Positions 1-9,016 are shown, counted from the stretch's first letter. The stretch: 64,000 bases of DNA from Niabella beijingensis (GCF_020034665.1 NZ_JAIQDI010000001.1:1240001-1304000), one strand, 5' to 3'. The notes: generated by a model from the sequence alone, not told the origin. A program made the numbers and translations.

Positions 1-1184
1 TGGACAAGCTGGTATTTGACAGTCTGGGTAAAAAGAATGCCGTTCTGAAGCTGGATAAAGGTGACGTGCGGAATGTAGCCCTCAGCTCCGGATCGCTCCG
101 GAATATTGCAGAGGTCATCCAGGCAAGCGACCGCCTGTATATCGGTAATGCCTCAGGAAGCTATACTACCGGCAAGAACCAGCTCGACTGGTATAATTTT
201 AATCTGGACAAGGGCTTTTTCAAGGTGGATTCCCTCAGCCTGGTACCTGTTCAAAGTATTGAAGATTATAAAAAGGCAAAAGCCTTTAATGAAGATTATC
301 TCCGCCTGCATACAGGAGCCATCAGCGGCGGGCCTTTTGACCGGCTGGCCTATGGCAGTGACAGTATCCTTAAAATCGGCAACCTGAATGCGGATGCTGT
401 CCGGCTGCTTTCGTTCAAGGATAAGACACAACCGGATACCGCAAAGAAATACAAAGCGCTGCCCGTACCGCAGATACTGAAAATACCGATAAAGATCAAT
501 ATTGATACGGTGGGTATTTCAAACGCATACGTGGAATACTGGGAGATCAATCCGCAGACCGATACCCTGGGTATCATCCCGGTTTATGAGCTCAATGCAT
601 CCCTTTATCCCGTGAGGAATTATGACCTGCATCCAACCGACAGCCTTTACATCCAGGCAAGGGCAAAGGTGCTGGGGGCAATGGACACCCGTCTGGATGT
701 ACAGGAGTCATATACCGATAGTCTCGCCCGCTTCCGCATGCAGCTGCATACCGGCGCGCTGGATCTGAAAAAATGGAACGCCGCGTTACTTCCCCTTGTA
801 GGCGCGGAAGTTTTGGGAGGATACCTCGACAGCCTGAACATGACCGCAGCCGGTAACGAGGACTATTCAAAAGGATCCATGCAAATGTATTACCAGGGGC
901 TGAAGTTACGGCTGATGAATAAAGACGACCTCACTAAACAAAGTTTTAAGAATAAAGTGATCAGCTGGGCGGCCAATGCCCTCATCCTCCGCAAAAACAA
1001 CAGAGGTAAAAATGCCCCGGTTTTCTTTGTACGCCTGAAGGATAAATCCCCCGTTAACTTTTTTATCAAATCCATCCTGGAAGGCATTAAATCCAGCATT
1101 GGCATACCTGGCGCCAAAAGAAAGGAACGCCGGTACATGAAACGGGTAAAAAGATTACAGCAAACCAAACACCGGAACAGCTGA
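1..1184 (+). CDS. AsmA-like / DUF748-type protein, 3' end only
   Basis: The reading frame is already open at base 3 and runs to a stop at 1184, so the gene starts before the window; a GTG at 66 is internal. About 393 residues are visible. They are beta-rich and repetitive, with Leu/Asp/Ser-rich strands like those of the large AsmA/TamB-like envelope proteins of Bacteroidota. The end is strongly basic (KRKERRYMKRVKR), preceded by a hydrophobic stretch around SPVNFFIKSILEGI. Family members span or line the periplasm and are linked to outer-membrane lipid or protein homeostasis. I infer the family from overall character and cannot name a domain with certainty. No other gene is coupled to it; the next gene is convergent. 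Confidence 0.6.
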   Translation, partial: DKLVFDSLGKKNAVLKLDKGDVRNVALSSGSLRNIAEVIQASDRLYIGNASGSYTTGKNQLDWYNFNLDKGFFKVDSLSLVPVQSIEDYKKAKAFNEDYLRLHTGAISGGPFDRLAYGSDSILKIGNLNADAVRLLSFKDKTQPDTAKKYKALPVPQILKIPIKINIDTVGISNAYVEYWEINPQTDTLGIIPVYELNASLYPVRNYDLHPTDSLYIQARAKVLGAMDTRLDVQESYTDSLARFRMQLHTGALDLKKWNAALLPLVGAEVLGGYLDSLNMTAAGNEDYSKGSMQMYYQGLKLRLMNKDDLTKQSFKNKVISWAANALILRKNNRGKNAPVFFVRLKDKSPVNFFIKSILEGIKSSIGIPGAKRKERRYMKRVKRLQQTKHRNS

Positions 1185-1364
1185 GCACGCCCGGCGCAAT
1201 CAACCACAGCCGGCAACGTAACAATGTCACTTTATCTCATCTGAAAGAAGAACTTCCGTTTAATTCCGGGAAAGCATTAAATCGCCAACCTTATCGCGCC
1301 TGCATTATCAAGAATTGCTCCATCCTGTGCCAGATCCGGTATCCGGATATCTAAAGACTAAAGC

Positions 1365-2795
1365 CTACTTCCGTTTCACCTTTACGATCAACGCAGTTAC
1401 GGCCGGCCGCTGTAGCAGCGCCGGTTCCACTTCCAGTATCTTCTTCAGCTGGCGGGGTGCTTTCACAAGGCCTTCTTCCAGTTCCAGCAGTGCCTGTTTC
1501 GACTGGCCCAGACCAAAGCAGAACAGGGCCTTGTAATAATGAAATAACGGCTTATCGGCACCGATCCGCAGGATGGCATTCTGAACCTGCTCCAGCCCCT
1601 GGTCAAACTGTTCTGCCTTATAAAGTCCGATCAGCAATGCCTCCCACCCCATCATCAGTTTGGGACGCAGCCGCACCACATTGAGGAAGTATTGCAATGC
1701 TTCCCGCTGCTGGCCCAGGGCCAGCTTGCTCTGCCCCATCAGCAAGAGGTATTCGGGATTGTTATTCTTGATCTTCAGTGCGGATTCCAGCTGGCGGACA
1801 CAGAGCTCGAATTTATCCTCCTTATAGTAGGTAAGCGCCATTTTATAGAATAAGACGCTTTTGTCGTCATTTAAATGTGAGGCTTTGCGGAAATAAAAAC
1901 GCGCCTGGGCATAGTTCTTCAGTTTTTCGTAACAATACCCGATGGCCTCGTAGATCACATCTTCCGGTTTTGCGAGTTCCAGTACCCGCTCGAGGTGTTC
2001 GATAGCATCTTTATATTTCCGCAGACGGATGTACGCATCACCGATATTGCGGTAGGCATAATCGAATTTCTCATCGATGGCGATAGCATATTTATATGCA
2101 TCTATTGCTTTTTCGTACAGCTTGATCCCCTGATACGATGCACCCAGATTGAACCAGGCCAGCTCGCAGTAAGGAAATTCATTGATGATCTTCTGATGCA
2201 ACTCAATGCTCTCTGCATTACGGCCGGTGTAGTCGGTCCAGAAACAGATCTTGTACAGGGCTTCTTCATTGGCCGGTTCCAGCTCAAGGATCCATCTCAG
2301 GCAATCAAATACCTTATCGAAGCTTTCATAGTCGTCGTAAACATCGGCCAGCTCAAAAAGCAGCTCGATCTTCTCATCGCCTTCAAAAAGGTTGAGCGCC
2401 TCTTCCAGCAATACCACCGCCTCTTCCTGCCGGTCGAGCGCCAGGAATGCTTCCGTCTTCAGAATATAGATGTCGATGTTGTTGCCATCAAATATGGAGG
2501 CCTTATCCAGCAGTTCCAGTGCCGTATCGTAGGCACGGTTATTTAAAACAAGGTCGGCCTTCTTTATCAGCAGCCCGGCTGAATACGGGAATTGCTCGAT
2601 GGCGATCTCTGTTGCATTTAACGCCTTTTTAAATGCCTCTTTCGACTCAAAATAATTGATAACCCGTTCAAATTCTTCTTCTTCAAGGTAGGATGCGGAT
2701 TGGCCGGTTTTAAGGTTTTCATAGCGTTGTAATAATTCGTCCATGTCTTCCCTCCGCTCTTCACTCTGATTCGAATACTCTCTCATACTGCTCAT
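1365..2795 (-). CDS. Tetratricopeptide repeat (TPR) protein
   Basis: 476 residues made almost entirely of helical repeats. Clear TPR units run from about residue 60 to 450, for example the one with AWFNLGASYQGIKLYEKAI and the next with AYRNIGDAYIRLRKYKDAI. There is no signal peptide or membrane segment, so it is probably a cytoplasmic protein-protein scaffold. The N-terminus is acidic (Glu/Asp-rich). A second in-frame ATG at 2744 (MDELLQRYEN) is an equally good start. Proteins of this length and composition are widely conserved in Chitinophagaceae as TPR proteins of unknown partner. It is transcribed divergently from the small secreted protein at 3133 and convergent with the AsmA-like gene. 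The specific role is unknown. Confidence 0.85.
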   Translation of the reverse strand: MSSMREYSNQSEERREDMDELLQRYENLKTGQSASYLEEEEFERVINYFESKEAFKKALNATEIAIEQFPYSAGLLIKKADLVLNNRAYDTALELLDKASIFDGNNIDIYILKTEAFLALDRQEEAVVLLEEALNLFEGDEKIELLFELADVYDDYESFDKVFDCLRWILELEPANEEALYKICFWTDYTGRNAESIELHQKIINEFPYCELAWFNLGASYQGIKLYEKAIDAYKYAIAIDEKFDYAYRNIGDAYIRLRKYKDAIEHLERVLELAKPEDVIYEAIGYCYEKLKNYAQARFYFRKASHLNDDKSVLFYKMALTYYKEDKFELCVRQLESALKIKNNNPEYLLLMGQSKLALGQQREALQYFLNVVRLRPKLMMGWEALLIGLYKAEQFDQGLEQVQNAILRIGADKPLFHYYKALFCFGLGQSKQALLELEEGLVKAPRQLKKILEVEPALLQRPAVTALIVKVKRK

Positions 2796-3093
2796 TTATT
2801 ATATTATCAAAACCACTAAATCCCCTATTTTGTTTCAATATAGGAAAAAAGCCCCATACCCCCCGGTTACAAGTTTTCCTCCGGTGTGCAAAACTTACTG
2901 GTAAGAGGTAATTTCAGGCCCCTTTGTTGCATCAAAAATTAATATACTGATAATAAGCATATTATACAAAAAACAGTCTGAATTCCCTATTAAAGATTTT
3001 CCAAAAAAGCACTGTTAACGGTTATTTATTATCCATCGTATGACAAAATGGGTTAAAAAAAAATTAAAATTTTCAAATCTTACAATTATATTA

Positions 3094-3101
3094 TAACTTT
3101 G
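3094..3101 (+). promoter_or_regulatory. Bacteroidota -7 promoter box (TAACTTTG)
   Basis: TAACTTTG matches the Bacteroidota housekeeping -7 consensus TAnnTTTG. It lies 32 bases before the ATG of the small secreted protein, predicting transcription from about 3107. The -33 region has only TTTC at 3071-3074. The rest of the 337-base gap (2796-3132) is AT-rich and I see no gene in it. Confidence 0.55.
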
Positions 3102-3132
3102 CATTAGTTTAAATTATCAAAAGGCATTAAAA

Positions 3133-3492
3133 ATGTTAAAAACCTTCTTACTTACTGTGCTTTGTGTCCTGGCTGTAGGGGGTGCTTCGTTTGCTGCCGA
3201 GAATACCGTTACCGATGTGGATCATGGAAAGGATAAACCGAAAAACGGCTATGTGGCAGAGAACAAATTTGAAAAAGAGCTTTCCTCTTTTTCCCTCCGG
3301 TCGGACTATCAATACAGAGGCGATCGTGTTCTGACGAACACCAGCACAACGAATAATAACTACATCAACCTCAATAACACGATTTCTTATCAGAAAGGGA
3401 CCAATACCTATTTTGTTCCCTATAAGAAAAAAGTGGTATTAAACCGGTTCACTTTTAATCCGAACGAATCGCTCAGGAATTTCAACCGGTAG
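3133..3492 (+). CDS. Small secreted protein of unknown function
   Basis: 119 residues. Residues 1-21 form a typical Sec signal peptide (basic MLK, hydrophobic core, ASFA cleavage site), giving a mature protein of about 98 residues in the periplasm or outside. The mature part is rich in Asn, Thr, Lys and Tyr (TNTSTTNNNYINLNN) and looks beta-forming. There is no cysteine for lipidation and no domain I recognise. It has its own promoter at 3094 and ends in a strong terminator, so it is a single-gene unit, which suggests a well-expressed transcript. Function unknown. Confidence 0.75.
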   Translation: MLKTFLLTVLCVLAVGGASFAAENTVTDVDHGKDKPKNGYVAENKFEKELSSFSLRSDYQYRGDRVLTNTSTTNNNYINLNNTISYQKGTNTYFVPYKKKVVLNRFTFNPNESLRNFNR

Positions 3493-3514
3493 AGGCACTA
3501 AATTATTTCAACGA

Positions 3515-3546
3515 AACGCTCCTTTTTATCAGGGAGCGTTTTTTTT
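3515..3546. terminator. Intrinsic terminator, shared by convergent genes
   Basis: Inverted repeat AACGCTCC / GGGAGCGTT with a short loop, followed by a T run on the + strand. It closes the small secreted gene. The last codons and stop (3529-3531) of the convergent - strand gene lie inside the hairpin, so the right arm is also coding sequence for that protein's C-terminal tail. Confidence 0.85.
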
Positions 3547-5094
3547 GCTAAGGCGGCTCTCGCGCAGGTATTTTTTACGGATCACATCCTGAACATTGAT
3601 GCCGGACAACTTGCTTTCGAGCCAGCTGATCACGTCCAGATAGGCAAATGCCCTTGCCTCCAGCCGGTTATTCTGATAGCGTTTCAGTTTGACCAGCAGT
3701 TTTTCGAATTCCGGTTTTATGGTGCGGGTGTTAAATTTAAAGGCATTTCTCAGAAAGCGGAACATCTCCTCTTCCACCTTGCTGAGGTTCTCCATTTTTG
3801 CCATATAACGGTATACCGATTTGATGAGGTATTCCAGCAGGTCAAAATTACCCAGTTCGTAATGGGCGATCAGGTGCAGCAGCCGGGAGTAACACTGCAG
3901 ATCGGTGCGCAGGTCATCCTTCTGATGAATGATCCGGTTGAGGTAATCGATCGCTTTTTTATTGTTGCCGCTTCCAAAATACAAACAGGCGATCTTGTAA
4001 TAGAACACCATTACCCGGTGCCGGTCCAGGTAGCGGCCATGCTCAATGAGCATTTCCTCCAGGTAAGGCACCATCTTCAGTCCTCTGTGAAAAGTGCCTT
4101 CCAGAAAATGAAGGTTGATCACTGCCGTATAAAGGTAAACGTAGCCGTTAATGCGGTTGTTATTATTGTCCTGCACCAGCGGCGTCTGCACAAAATGCTT
4201 GAACTTTTTGATACAGGCGGCCAGACCGTCCCGGTTCATCAGATCGAAATGGGCGCTCATCAGGTTATGTACGCCTTTGATGTACATGGTGGTTTCTACC
4301 TGAATCATCTGCGGCTCTGCCTCAAAAGAATCCACCCATTTCTGGCAATAGCGGTAGAAGGCCAGGAAATCCAGTTTTATAAAAGCGTACCAGGCATAGC
4401 TCTGGTAATAATACTGCTTCTCATAAAACCCTTCCAGTTGTACCGCATTCCGGGGCAGGCTCTTTTCAAAAAAGAGCTTTACGGTTTTCACATCGTTTTC
4501 ATTGCGGGCATGCCCGTTCTGGATGTACCAGCTGTACAATTGAAGAGCAAGGTTGGAAAGCGTATTGATATGAGCGATCTTTTCAATTACAGCATCTGCT
4601 TCCTCAGCCAGTTCGTCGGCACGGTTCTGAATGCTGCGGGTAATATAAAGGCCCTCGATCTTCTTTTCAAAAAAAAGTGCCTGCTGCAGATAGGTCATCT
4701 GGTGATAGGTGCGCGCTACTTCTTTGGCCCGGTCCAGTGCTTTGAGTGTTTGAAGATAAAGTCCTTTATTAAAAAGGATCCGGGCACTGTCCATGATTTC
4801 ACGCAGTTGCATATCAACGTTCTTGTCTTCCCTGATGATCCGCAAACTGCTTAGTATCTGTTTGTATAAAAGAGCCTTGGTATTGGAAAGCTGCTGCTTG
4901 CTTACGGCAGGGACCCTTTTCAGCAGCACTTTCTCATCGTATTCCGGCAATTTATCCAGGGCATTAAAAAGCTGCATGCTCTTTAATGACTCTGCTCCGG
5001 AATTGCGGCCTGCAAAAAGTTTCAGGTTCCGTTTTTCCGATTTTTCCAGTGATTTTATCAGTTGAAATAATGCGTCTGTCGACCTACTGGGCAT
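3529..5094 (-). CDS. Helical-repeat (TPR-like) protein of unknown function
   Basis: 521 residues, all-alpha by composition, with repeating aromatic/leucine helices resembling degenerate TPRs (for example ACLYFGSGNNKKAIDYLNRI). No signal peptide, no enzyme motif; probably cytoplasmic. Long proteins of this kind starting with a Ser/Asp-rich segment and an SLEKSEKRNLKLF-type helix are found across Bacteroidota, with unknown function. The start at 5094 is unusually well supported: an AAAAGGAGGTG Shine-Dalgarno lies 9 bases upstream, which is rare in this phylum (see findings). It is divergent from leuA, separated by 200 bases. Confidence 0.75.
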   Translation of the reverse strand: MPSRSTDALFQLIKSLEKSEKRNLKLFAGRNSGAESLKSMQLFNALDKLPEYDEKVLLKRVPAVSKQQLSNTKALLYKQILSSLRIIREDKNVDMQLREIMDSARILFNKGLYLQTLKALDRAKEVARTYHQMTYLQQALFFEKKIEGLYITRSIQNRADELAEEADAVIEKIAHINTLSNLALQLYSWYIQNGHARNENDVKTVKLFFEKSLPRNAVQLEGFYEKQYYYQSYAWYAFIKLDFLAFYRYCQKWVDSFEAEPQMIQVETTMYIKGVHNLMSAHFDLMNRDGLAACIKKFKHFVQTPLVQDNNNNRINGYVYLYTAVINLHFLEGTFHRGLKMVPYLEEMLIEHGRYLDRHRVMVFYYKIACLYFGSGNNKKAIDYLNRIIHQKDDLRTDLQCYSRLLHLIAHYELGNFDLLEYLIKSVYRYMAKMENLSKVEEEMFRFLRNAFKFNTRTIKPEFEKLLVKLKRYQNNRLEARAFAYLDVISWLESKLSGINVQDVIRKKYLRESRLSKKNAP

Positions 5095-5103
5095 CGTAAT
5101 TTA

Positions 5104-5114
5104 CACCTCCTTTT
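5104..5114 (-). promoter_or_regulatory. Perfect Shine-Dalgarno sequence
   Basis: On the - strand the sequence reads AAAAGGAGGTG, ending 9 bases before the ATG at 5094. It is fully complementary to the usual 16S rRNA 3' end. The other genes in this window lack such a site. Confidence 0.8.
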
Positions 5115-5294
5115 AATATTGATTATCAATCAATTACAATTCATCAATTCCCTTTATTCAATGTAAGTAGTTCCGCAAATTGGTTTCCCGATTTTATAAT
5201 ATGGGGGTATTTTTAAGAATATTACAAATATCGCTTTCCGATGTTGCGGATTGGGTCATTGAAAATAACAATTCTAAATTAAATAAATTGAATT

Positions 5295-6455
5295 ATGGCG
5301 GATAACAAGGTTTTTATTTTTGACACTACATTAAGAGACGGAGAACAGGTACCCGGTTGTAAGTTAAATACCGAAGAGAAGATCAAACTGGCGCTTAAAC
5401 TCGAAGCTCTTGGCGTAGACGTTATTGAAGCCGGTTTCCCCATTTCGAGCCCGGGCGATTTTGCTTCCGTGGAAGAGATCTCCAAAGTGGTTAAAAATGC
5501 AACGGTATGCGGTCTTACACGTGCAGTGCAAAAGGACATTGAAGTAGCTGCGGCGGCGCTGAAGCCTGCTGTACGTCCCCGGATCCACACCGGTATCGGA
5601 TCGTCCGATAACCATATCAAATACAAGTTCAATACCACGCGCGAAAATATTATTGAAAGGGCCGTAGCCGCGGTAAAGCTGGCCCGTAACCTGGTTCCGG
5701 ATGTGGAATTTTTTGCCGAAGATGCAGGCCGTGCCGATCTTCAGTTCCTGGCACAGCTGGTGGAAGCGGTGATTGGTGCCGGTGCTACGGTGGTAAACAT
5801 TCCCGATACTACCGGCTCCTGCCTGCCGCATCAGTATGCAGAAAAATTCGCTTACCTGCTGCAGCATGTATCCAATGCCGATAAGGCGATCTTCTCCTGC
5901 CATTGTCATAATGATCTCGGTCTTGCAACCGCCAATTCCATCGCAGGTGCCATCGCCGGAGCCCGGCAGATCGAGTGCACCATTAACGGGATCGGTGAAC
6001 GTGCCGGGAACACTTCCCTGGAGGAAGTGGTAATGGCCATTAAAAAGCATCCGGAGCTGGACCTGTACACTGATGTGGACACCACACAATTACTCCCGAT
6101 GAGCCACCTCGTGGCCGAAACCATGCGGATGGTCGTCCAGCCCAATAAGGCCGTCGTCGGCGACAATGCCTTTTCGCATTCATCGGGCATACACCAGGAC
6201 GGTTTTTTAAAGGAGTCGACCACTTACGAAATCATTGCGCCGCATGAAGTGGGTGCCGATACTTCCCGTATCGTGCTCACCGCGCGCAGCGGCCGCAGCG
6301 CACTCGCCTACCGTTTCAAAAACCTGGGATATGAATTCGACCGTAACCAGGTTGATGCCCTGTACCAGCAATTCCTGAATGTAGCCGATGCAAAAAAAGA
6401 AGTAGGCGACAATGACTTAAAAGAAATGGCAGAGAAAGTAAAAACAATCGCATAA
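5295..6455 (+). CDS. leuA: 2-isopropylmalate synthase, short form
   Basis: 386 residues of the DRE-TIM metallolyase (HMGL-like) family, catalysing acetyl-CoA + 2-ketoisovalerate to 2-isopropylmalate, the first committed leucine step. Seen: DTTLRDGEQ at residues 10-18, the metal-binding HCHNDLGLA near 202-210, [14 protein letters not shown] near 232-246, and [10 protein letters not shown] near 295. Full-length bacterial LeuA is about 510 residues; this protein stops after the catalytic and first linker regions and lacks the C-terminal leucine-binding regulatory domain. Homocitrate or citramalate synthase are possible alternatives from the same superfamily, but the ilv neighbours favour LeuA. 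It begins the BCAA block; leuB, leuC and leuD are not in the window. Confidence 0.88.
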   Translation: MADNKVFIFDTTLRDGEQVPGCKLNTEEKIKLALKLEALGVDVIEAGFPISSPGDFASVEEISKVVKNATVCGLTRAVQKDIEVAAAALKPAVRPRIHTGIGSSDNHIKYKFNTTRENIIERAVAAVKLARNLVPDVEFFAEDAGRADLQFLAQLVEAVIGAGATVVNIPDTTGSCLPHQYAEKFAYLLQHVSNADKAIFSCHCHNDLGLATANSIAGAIAGARQIECTINGIGERAGNTSLEEVVMAIKKHPELDLYTDVDTTQLLPMSHLVAETMRMVVQPNKAVVGDNAFSHSSGIHQDGFLKESTTYEIIAPHEVGADTSRIVLTARSGRSALAYRFKNLGYEFDRNQVDALYQQFLNVADAKKEVGDNDLKEMAEKVKTIA

Positions 6456-6531
6456 TATTTTTGATACCGCCCCGCAGTAAAGGGTTATATACCGGAGACC
6501 AGCAGCGGATATCACTATCGGGACATAAGCA

Positions 6532-8028
6532 ATGGAAGGTTACTGCAGCATCATATTGAACCATGTAACGGTAAAACAGTCCGGAAAATCTTTACTGAAT
6601 AACATCTGCTTTACCCTGGAGGCAGGTGAGCACCTGGCCGTTTTTGGCGCCAGCGGCAGTGGTAAATCATTGCTGGCAAAAGCCCTGAAAGGAGCGATCT
6701 TCCATACCGGTACCATTGAATATAAAAAGAAGGGGGTCGCTGTAAACCCGATTGTGGCCTATGTTCCGGCCGCATATCCCCTCAAGGCCAGATCCGGTGT
6801 TTCCGGTTTCTATTACCGGCAGCGTTTTAATACCTGTACTGCCGGAGACGCCGCTACCCTTAATACAGAACTCTCACAGAAAGGCGATGCCGCCACCATC
6901 ACCCGCTGGCTTGAAACATTCCAGCTGCTGCACCGCCGCAATACGCCGCTGATCCGGTTGTCTCACGGCGAACTGAAAAAAATGCAGCTGATCCGTCATC
7001 TGCTTACCAATCCGGATATTCTTATCCTCGACCGCGTATTTACAGGTCTGGATGCAAAAAGCAGGAAAGTGTTGCATACCGTGCTCAACCAGCTGGCAGC
7101 AACGGGCATCACGATCATCCTTATTACAGACAGTCATGAGCTGCCGGCCTCTATTACCCATTTTGCGGAAATGTCGAACGGCACAGTGATCAATTATACC
7201 CCGGTGGAACAGCTCGGGTTTATGAAATCGATGCAGCCCCGGAAACTGAACGCATCACTTCCTTCCCTTAAAAAGGCCTATCACATCGGTCCGCTGTTGT
7301 CCATGAAAGATGTTACCATCCGTTATGGCAACAATACCTTGCTTAACAATATCAACTGGCAGGTGAACAATGGCGAATGCTGGCTGATAAAAGGACATAA
7401 CGGAGCAGGAAAATCGCTGTTGCTCAGCCTGATCAACGGCGATCATCCGCAGGCATATTCGCAGCACATTTACCTGTTCGGAAAGAGACGCGGCAGCGGC
7501 GAAAGCATCTGGGACATTAAGAGCCGCATCGGTTTTGTATCACCGGAGCTGCAGCATTTCTTTGACCCGGCTACCACCATCTTCCAGGCAGCAGGATCGG
7601 GTTTCTTTGATACCATCGGACTGTTCAGAAAGCTCAGCGACGCGCAGGTACAAAAGATAAACGAGTGGCTGTCCTTCTTTTCGCTGCAGGACAAAGCACA
7701 GCTTCCGCTGGCAGCGCTGTCTGGCGGAGAACAGCGCCTGGTGCTGATTGCGCGGGCACTGATCAAAGATCCGCTGATGCTGGCACTGGATGAGCCCTGC
7801 CAGGGGCTGGATGACAGCCAGTCGAAGATGGTAATACAGTTGCTGGACCGCATTCATAAGGAAACCGGGATGACATTGCTGTTCATCAGTCACTACGAAG
7901 ACGAAGTTCCTTCCTGTGTTAAAAATATCATGGAGCTGGACAAGGGAGTACCTACGATCTATAAAAGTGTGGCCCCTGCCGCTTTTGCCAAACCCAGACA
8001 TCACACCTTAACCCACCGGGTATCATAA
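6532..8028 (+). CDS. Tandem ABC ATPase, ModF-like, first copy
   Basis: 498 residues with two ATP-binding cassettes and no membrane segment. Cassette 1 has a good Walker A (GASGSGKSLL, from about 39), but its signature is LSHGE and its Walker B reads ILILDRVFTGLD (about 163), so the catalytic Glu is Arg. Cassette 2 has Walker A GHNGAGKSLLL (about 287), signature LSGGEQ and an intact Walker B LALDEPCQGLD (about 417). The layout resembles E. coli ModF/PhrA, a soluble ABC protein of unclear role. It sits 76 bases after leuA and 1 base before the next gene, so is co-transcribed. A paralog is at 17133. It could be a regulator or ribosome-associated factor rather than a transporter part. Confidence 0.8.
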   Translation: MEGYCSIILNHVTVKQSGKSLLNNICFTLEAGEHLAVFGASGSGKSLLAKALKGAIFHTGTIEYKKKGVAVNPIVAYVPAAYPLKARSGVSGFYYRQRFNTCTAGDAATLNTELSQKGDAATITRWLETFQLLHRRNTPLIRLSHGELKKMQLIRHLLTNPDILILDRVFTGLDAKSRKVLHTVLNQLAATGITIILITDSHELPASITHFAEMSNGTVINYTPVEQLGFMKSMQPRKLNASLPSLKKAYHIGPLLSMKDVTIRYGNNTLLNNINWQVNNGECWLIKGHNGAGKSLLLSLINGDHPQAYSQHIYLFGKRRGSGESIWDIKSRIGFVSPELQHFFDPATTIFQAAGSGFFDTIGLFRKLSDAQVQKINEWLSFFSLQDKAQLPLAALSGGEQRLVLIARALIKDPLMLALDEPCQGLDDSQSKMVIQLLDRIHKETGMTLLFISHYEDEVPSCVKNIMELDKGVPTIYKSVAPAAFAKPRHHTLTHRVS

Positions 8029-8029
8029 A

Positions 8030-9016
8030 ATGAAAAAGAAAATCACGATCATAGAGGAAACGGGTGCAGCCGGAGAGGTAACCGCGCAGGCGGTGAAAGT
8101 GCTGAGCGCCGTGGCCGAACAATATGATCACTACTTCGAGGGATCGGGCATCCGCCTTGCGGAAACACCGCCGTTCTTTTCCGAAAATGCCGCAGCGGCC
8201 GCAACCGGCAGTGATGCGCTTCTGTTCAGCGGCACCGCTACCGAACAGGCGATCAAAAAAACATTCCCGTTAGTGGCAATGGTGCAGCCGGTTGCCGTTT
8301 ATCCTCCCCTTCAGCACCTCTCCCCCTTAAAGCCCCGGCACAGTGAGGGAATGAACCTGCTGATCTACCAGGACCAGGCGGCAGCAACAGATGAAAACAG
8401 CCGGCTCCGTATTGCGCAATCGGCAGTACAGCAGGCTGCCAACCGGAAGAAAAAGATAAGCATTGTTGCAGAACCGGAAAGCAGCAGCAGCTGGCAGCAG
8501 GTTTTTGAGAAGATCGGCAAGACCACGACGGAAATCCATCTGGAGCAGGTACCGCTTCAGACCGCCTGGGACCTGCTGCTGCAACAGCCGGCGGAATTTG
8601 ACATCATTGTTACAGATGCAGCTGCAGGTTATTACCTGTTCAGCCAGGCAGCAGCAATCAGCGGCGCCCGGTTGATGATCCCTTCCGTACGAGTGACGGA
8701 AGCTGTTCCGTTCTTTGGTCCGGCCTTTGGATTCGATCAGCAAAACGAGAACAATAAAAGCAATGCCAATCCCGTTGGAGCGATCCTGTCGGTGGCAATG
8801 ATGCTCGATTACTTCGGATTGCATGAAGAAGCGCTGATCATCAGGACGGCGATCAACTGGACCTTACTCCACGGATTTGTATCAAAAGATATTGATGCTG
8901 TAAACAATTATTCAACCGGCACCATCGGTGACCTGGTAAGTGATTTTATACGCGGAACCATACCCGGTTTTGCAAAAGGCGAAAATATGGCGTTGCAGAA
9001 ATCAACGATCATATAG
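8030..9016 (+). CDS. Isopropylmalate-dehydrogenase-like pseudoenzyme
   Basis: 328 residues that align along their length with 3-isopropylmalate dehydrogenase (LeuB, usually 350-360) but have lost the catalytic set. Retained: N-terminal GEVTAQAVKVL, QPVAVYPPLQHLSPLK (for RPVKVYP...SPLK), the strand FDIIVT at about 190-195, NANPVGAILSVAMML from 245, and TGTIGDLV. Lost: the GDGIGPE loop is EETGAAGE (9-16); the substrate Arg pair before the QPV strand; RELTGGIYFG is YQDQAAATDE; the catalytic Lys segment is AEPES (147-151); the metal aspartates of FGDILSDE are Tyr201 and Ser205. It starts 1 base after the ABC gene. It is probably a non-catalytic regulatory or binding protein, since so much of the active site is gone while the frame is intact. 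Confidence 0.8.
   Translation: MKKKITIIEETGAAGEVTAQAVKVLSAVAEQYDHYFEGSGIRLAETPPFFSENAAAAATGSDALLFSGTATEQAIKKTFPLVAMVQPVAVYPPLQHLSPLKPRHSEGMNLLIYQDQAAATDENSRLRIAQSAVQQAANRKKKISIVAEPESSSSWQQVFEKIGKTTTEIHLEQVPLQTAWDLLLQQPAEFDIIVTDAAAGYYLFSQAAAISGARLMIPSVRVTEAVPFFGPAFGFDQQNENNKSNANPVGAILSVAMMLDYFGLHEEALIIRTAINWTLLHGFVSKDIDAVNNYSTGTIGDLVSDFIRGTIPGFAKGENMALQKSTII

Noticed and set aside
3862..4854. 330-codon antisense ORF within the helical-repeat gene
   Set aside because: It is the reverse frame of a well-supported gene with a strong ribosome-binding site; composition is that of a shadow.
5095..5294. Leucine leader peptide/attenuator upstream of leuA
   Set aside because: I found no short ORF with leucine codons and no terminator hairpin in this gap.
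8030..9016. Annotating this gene as leuB
   Set aside because: The fold matches but none of the substrate, metal or catalytic residues are kept, so the enzymatic name would mislead.
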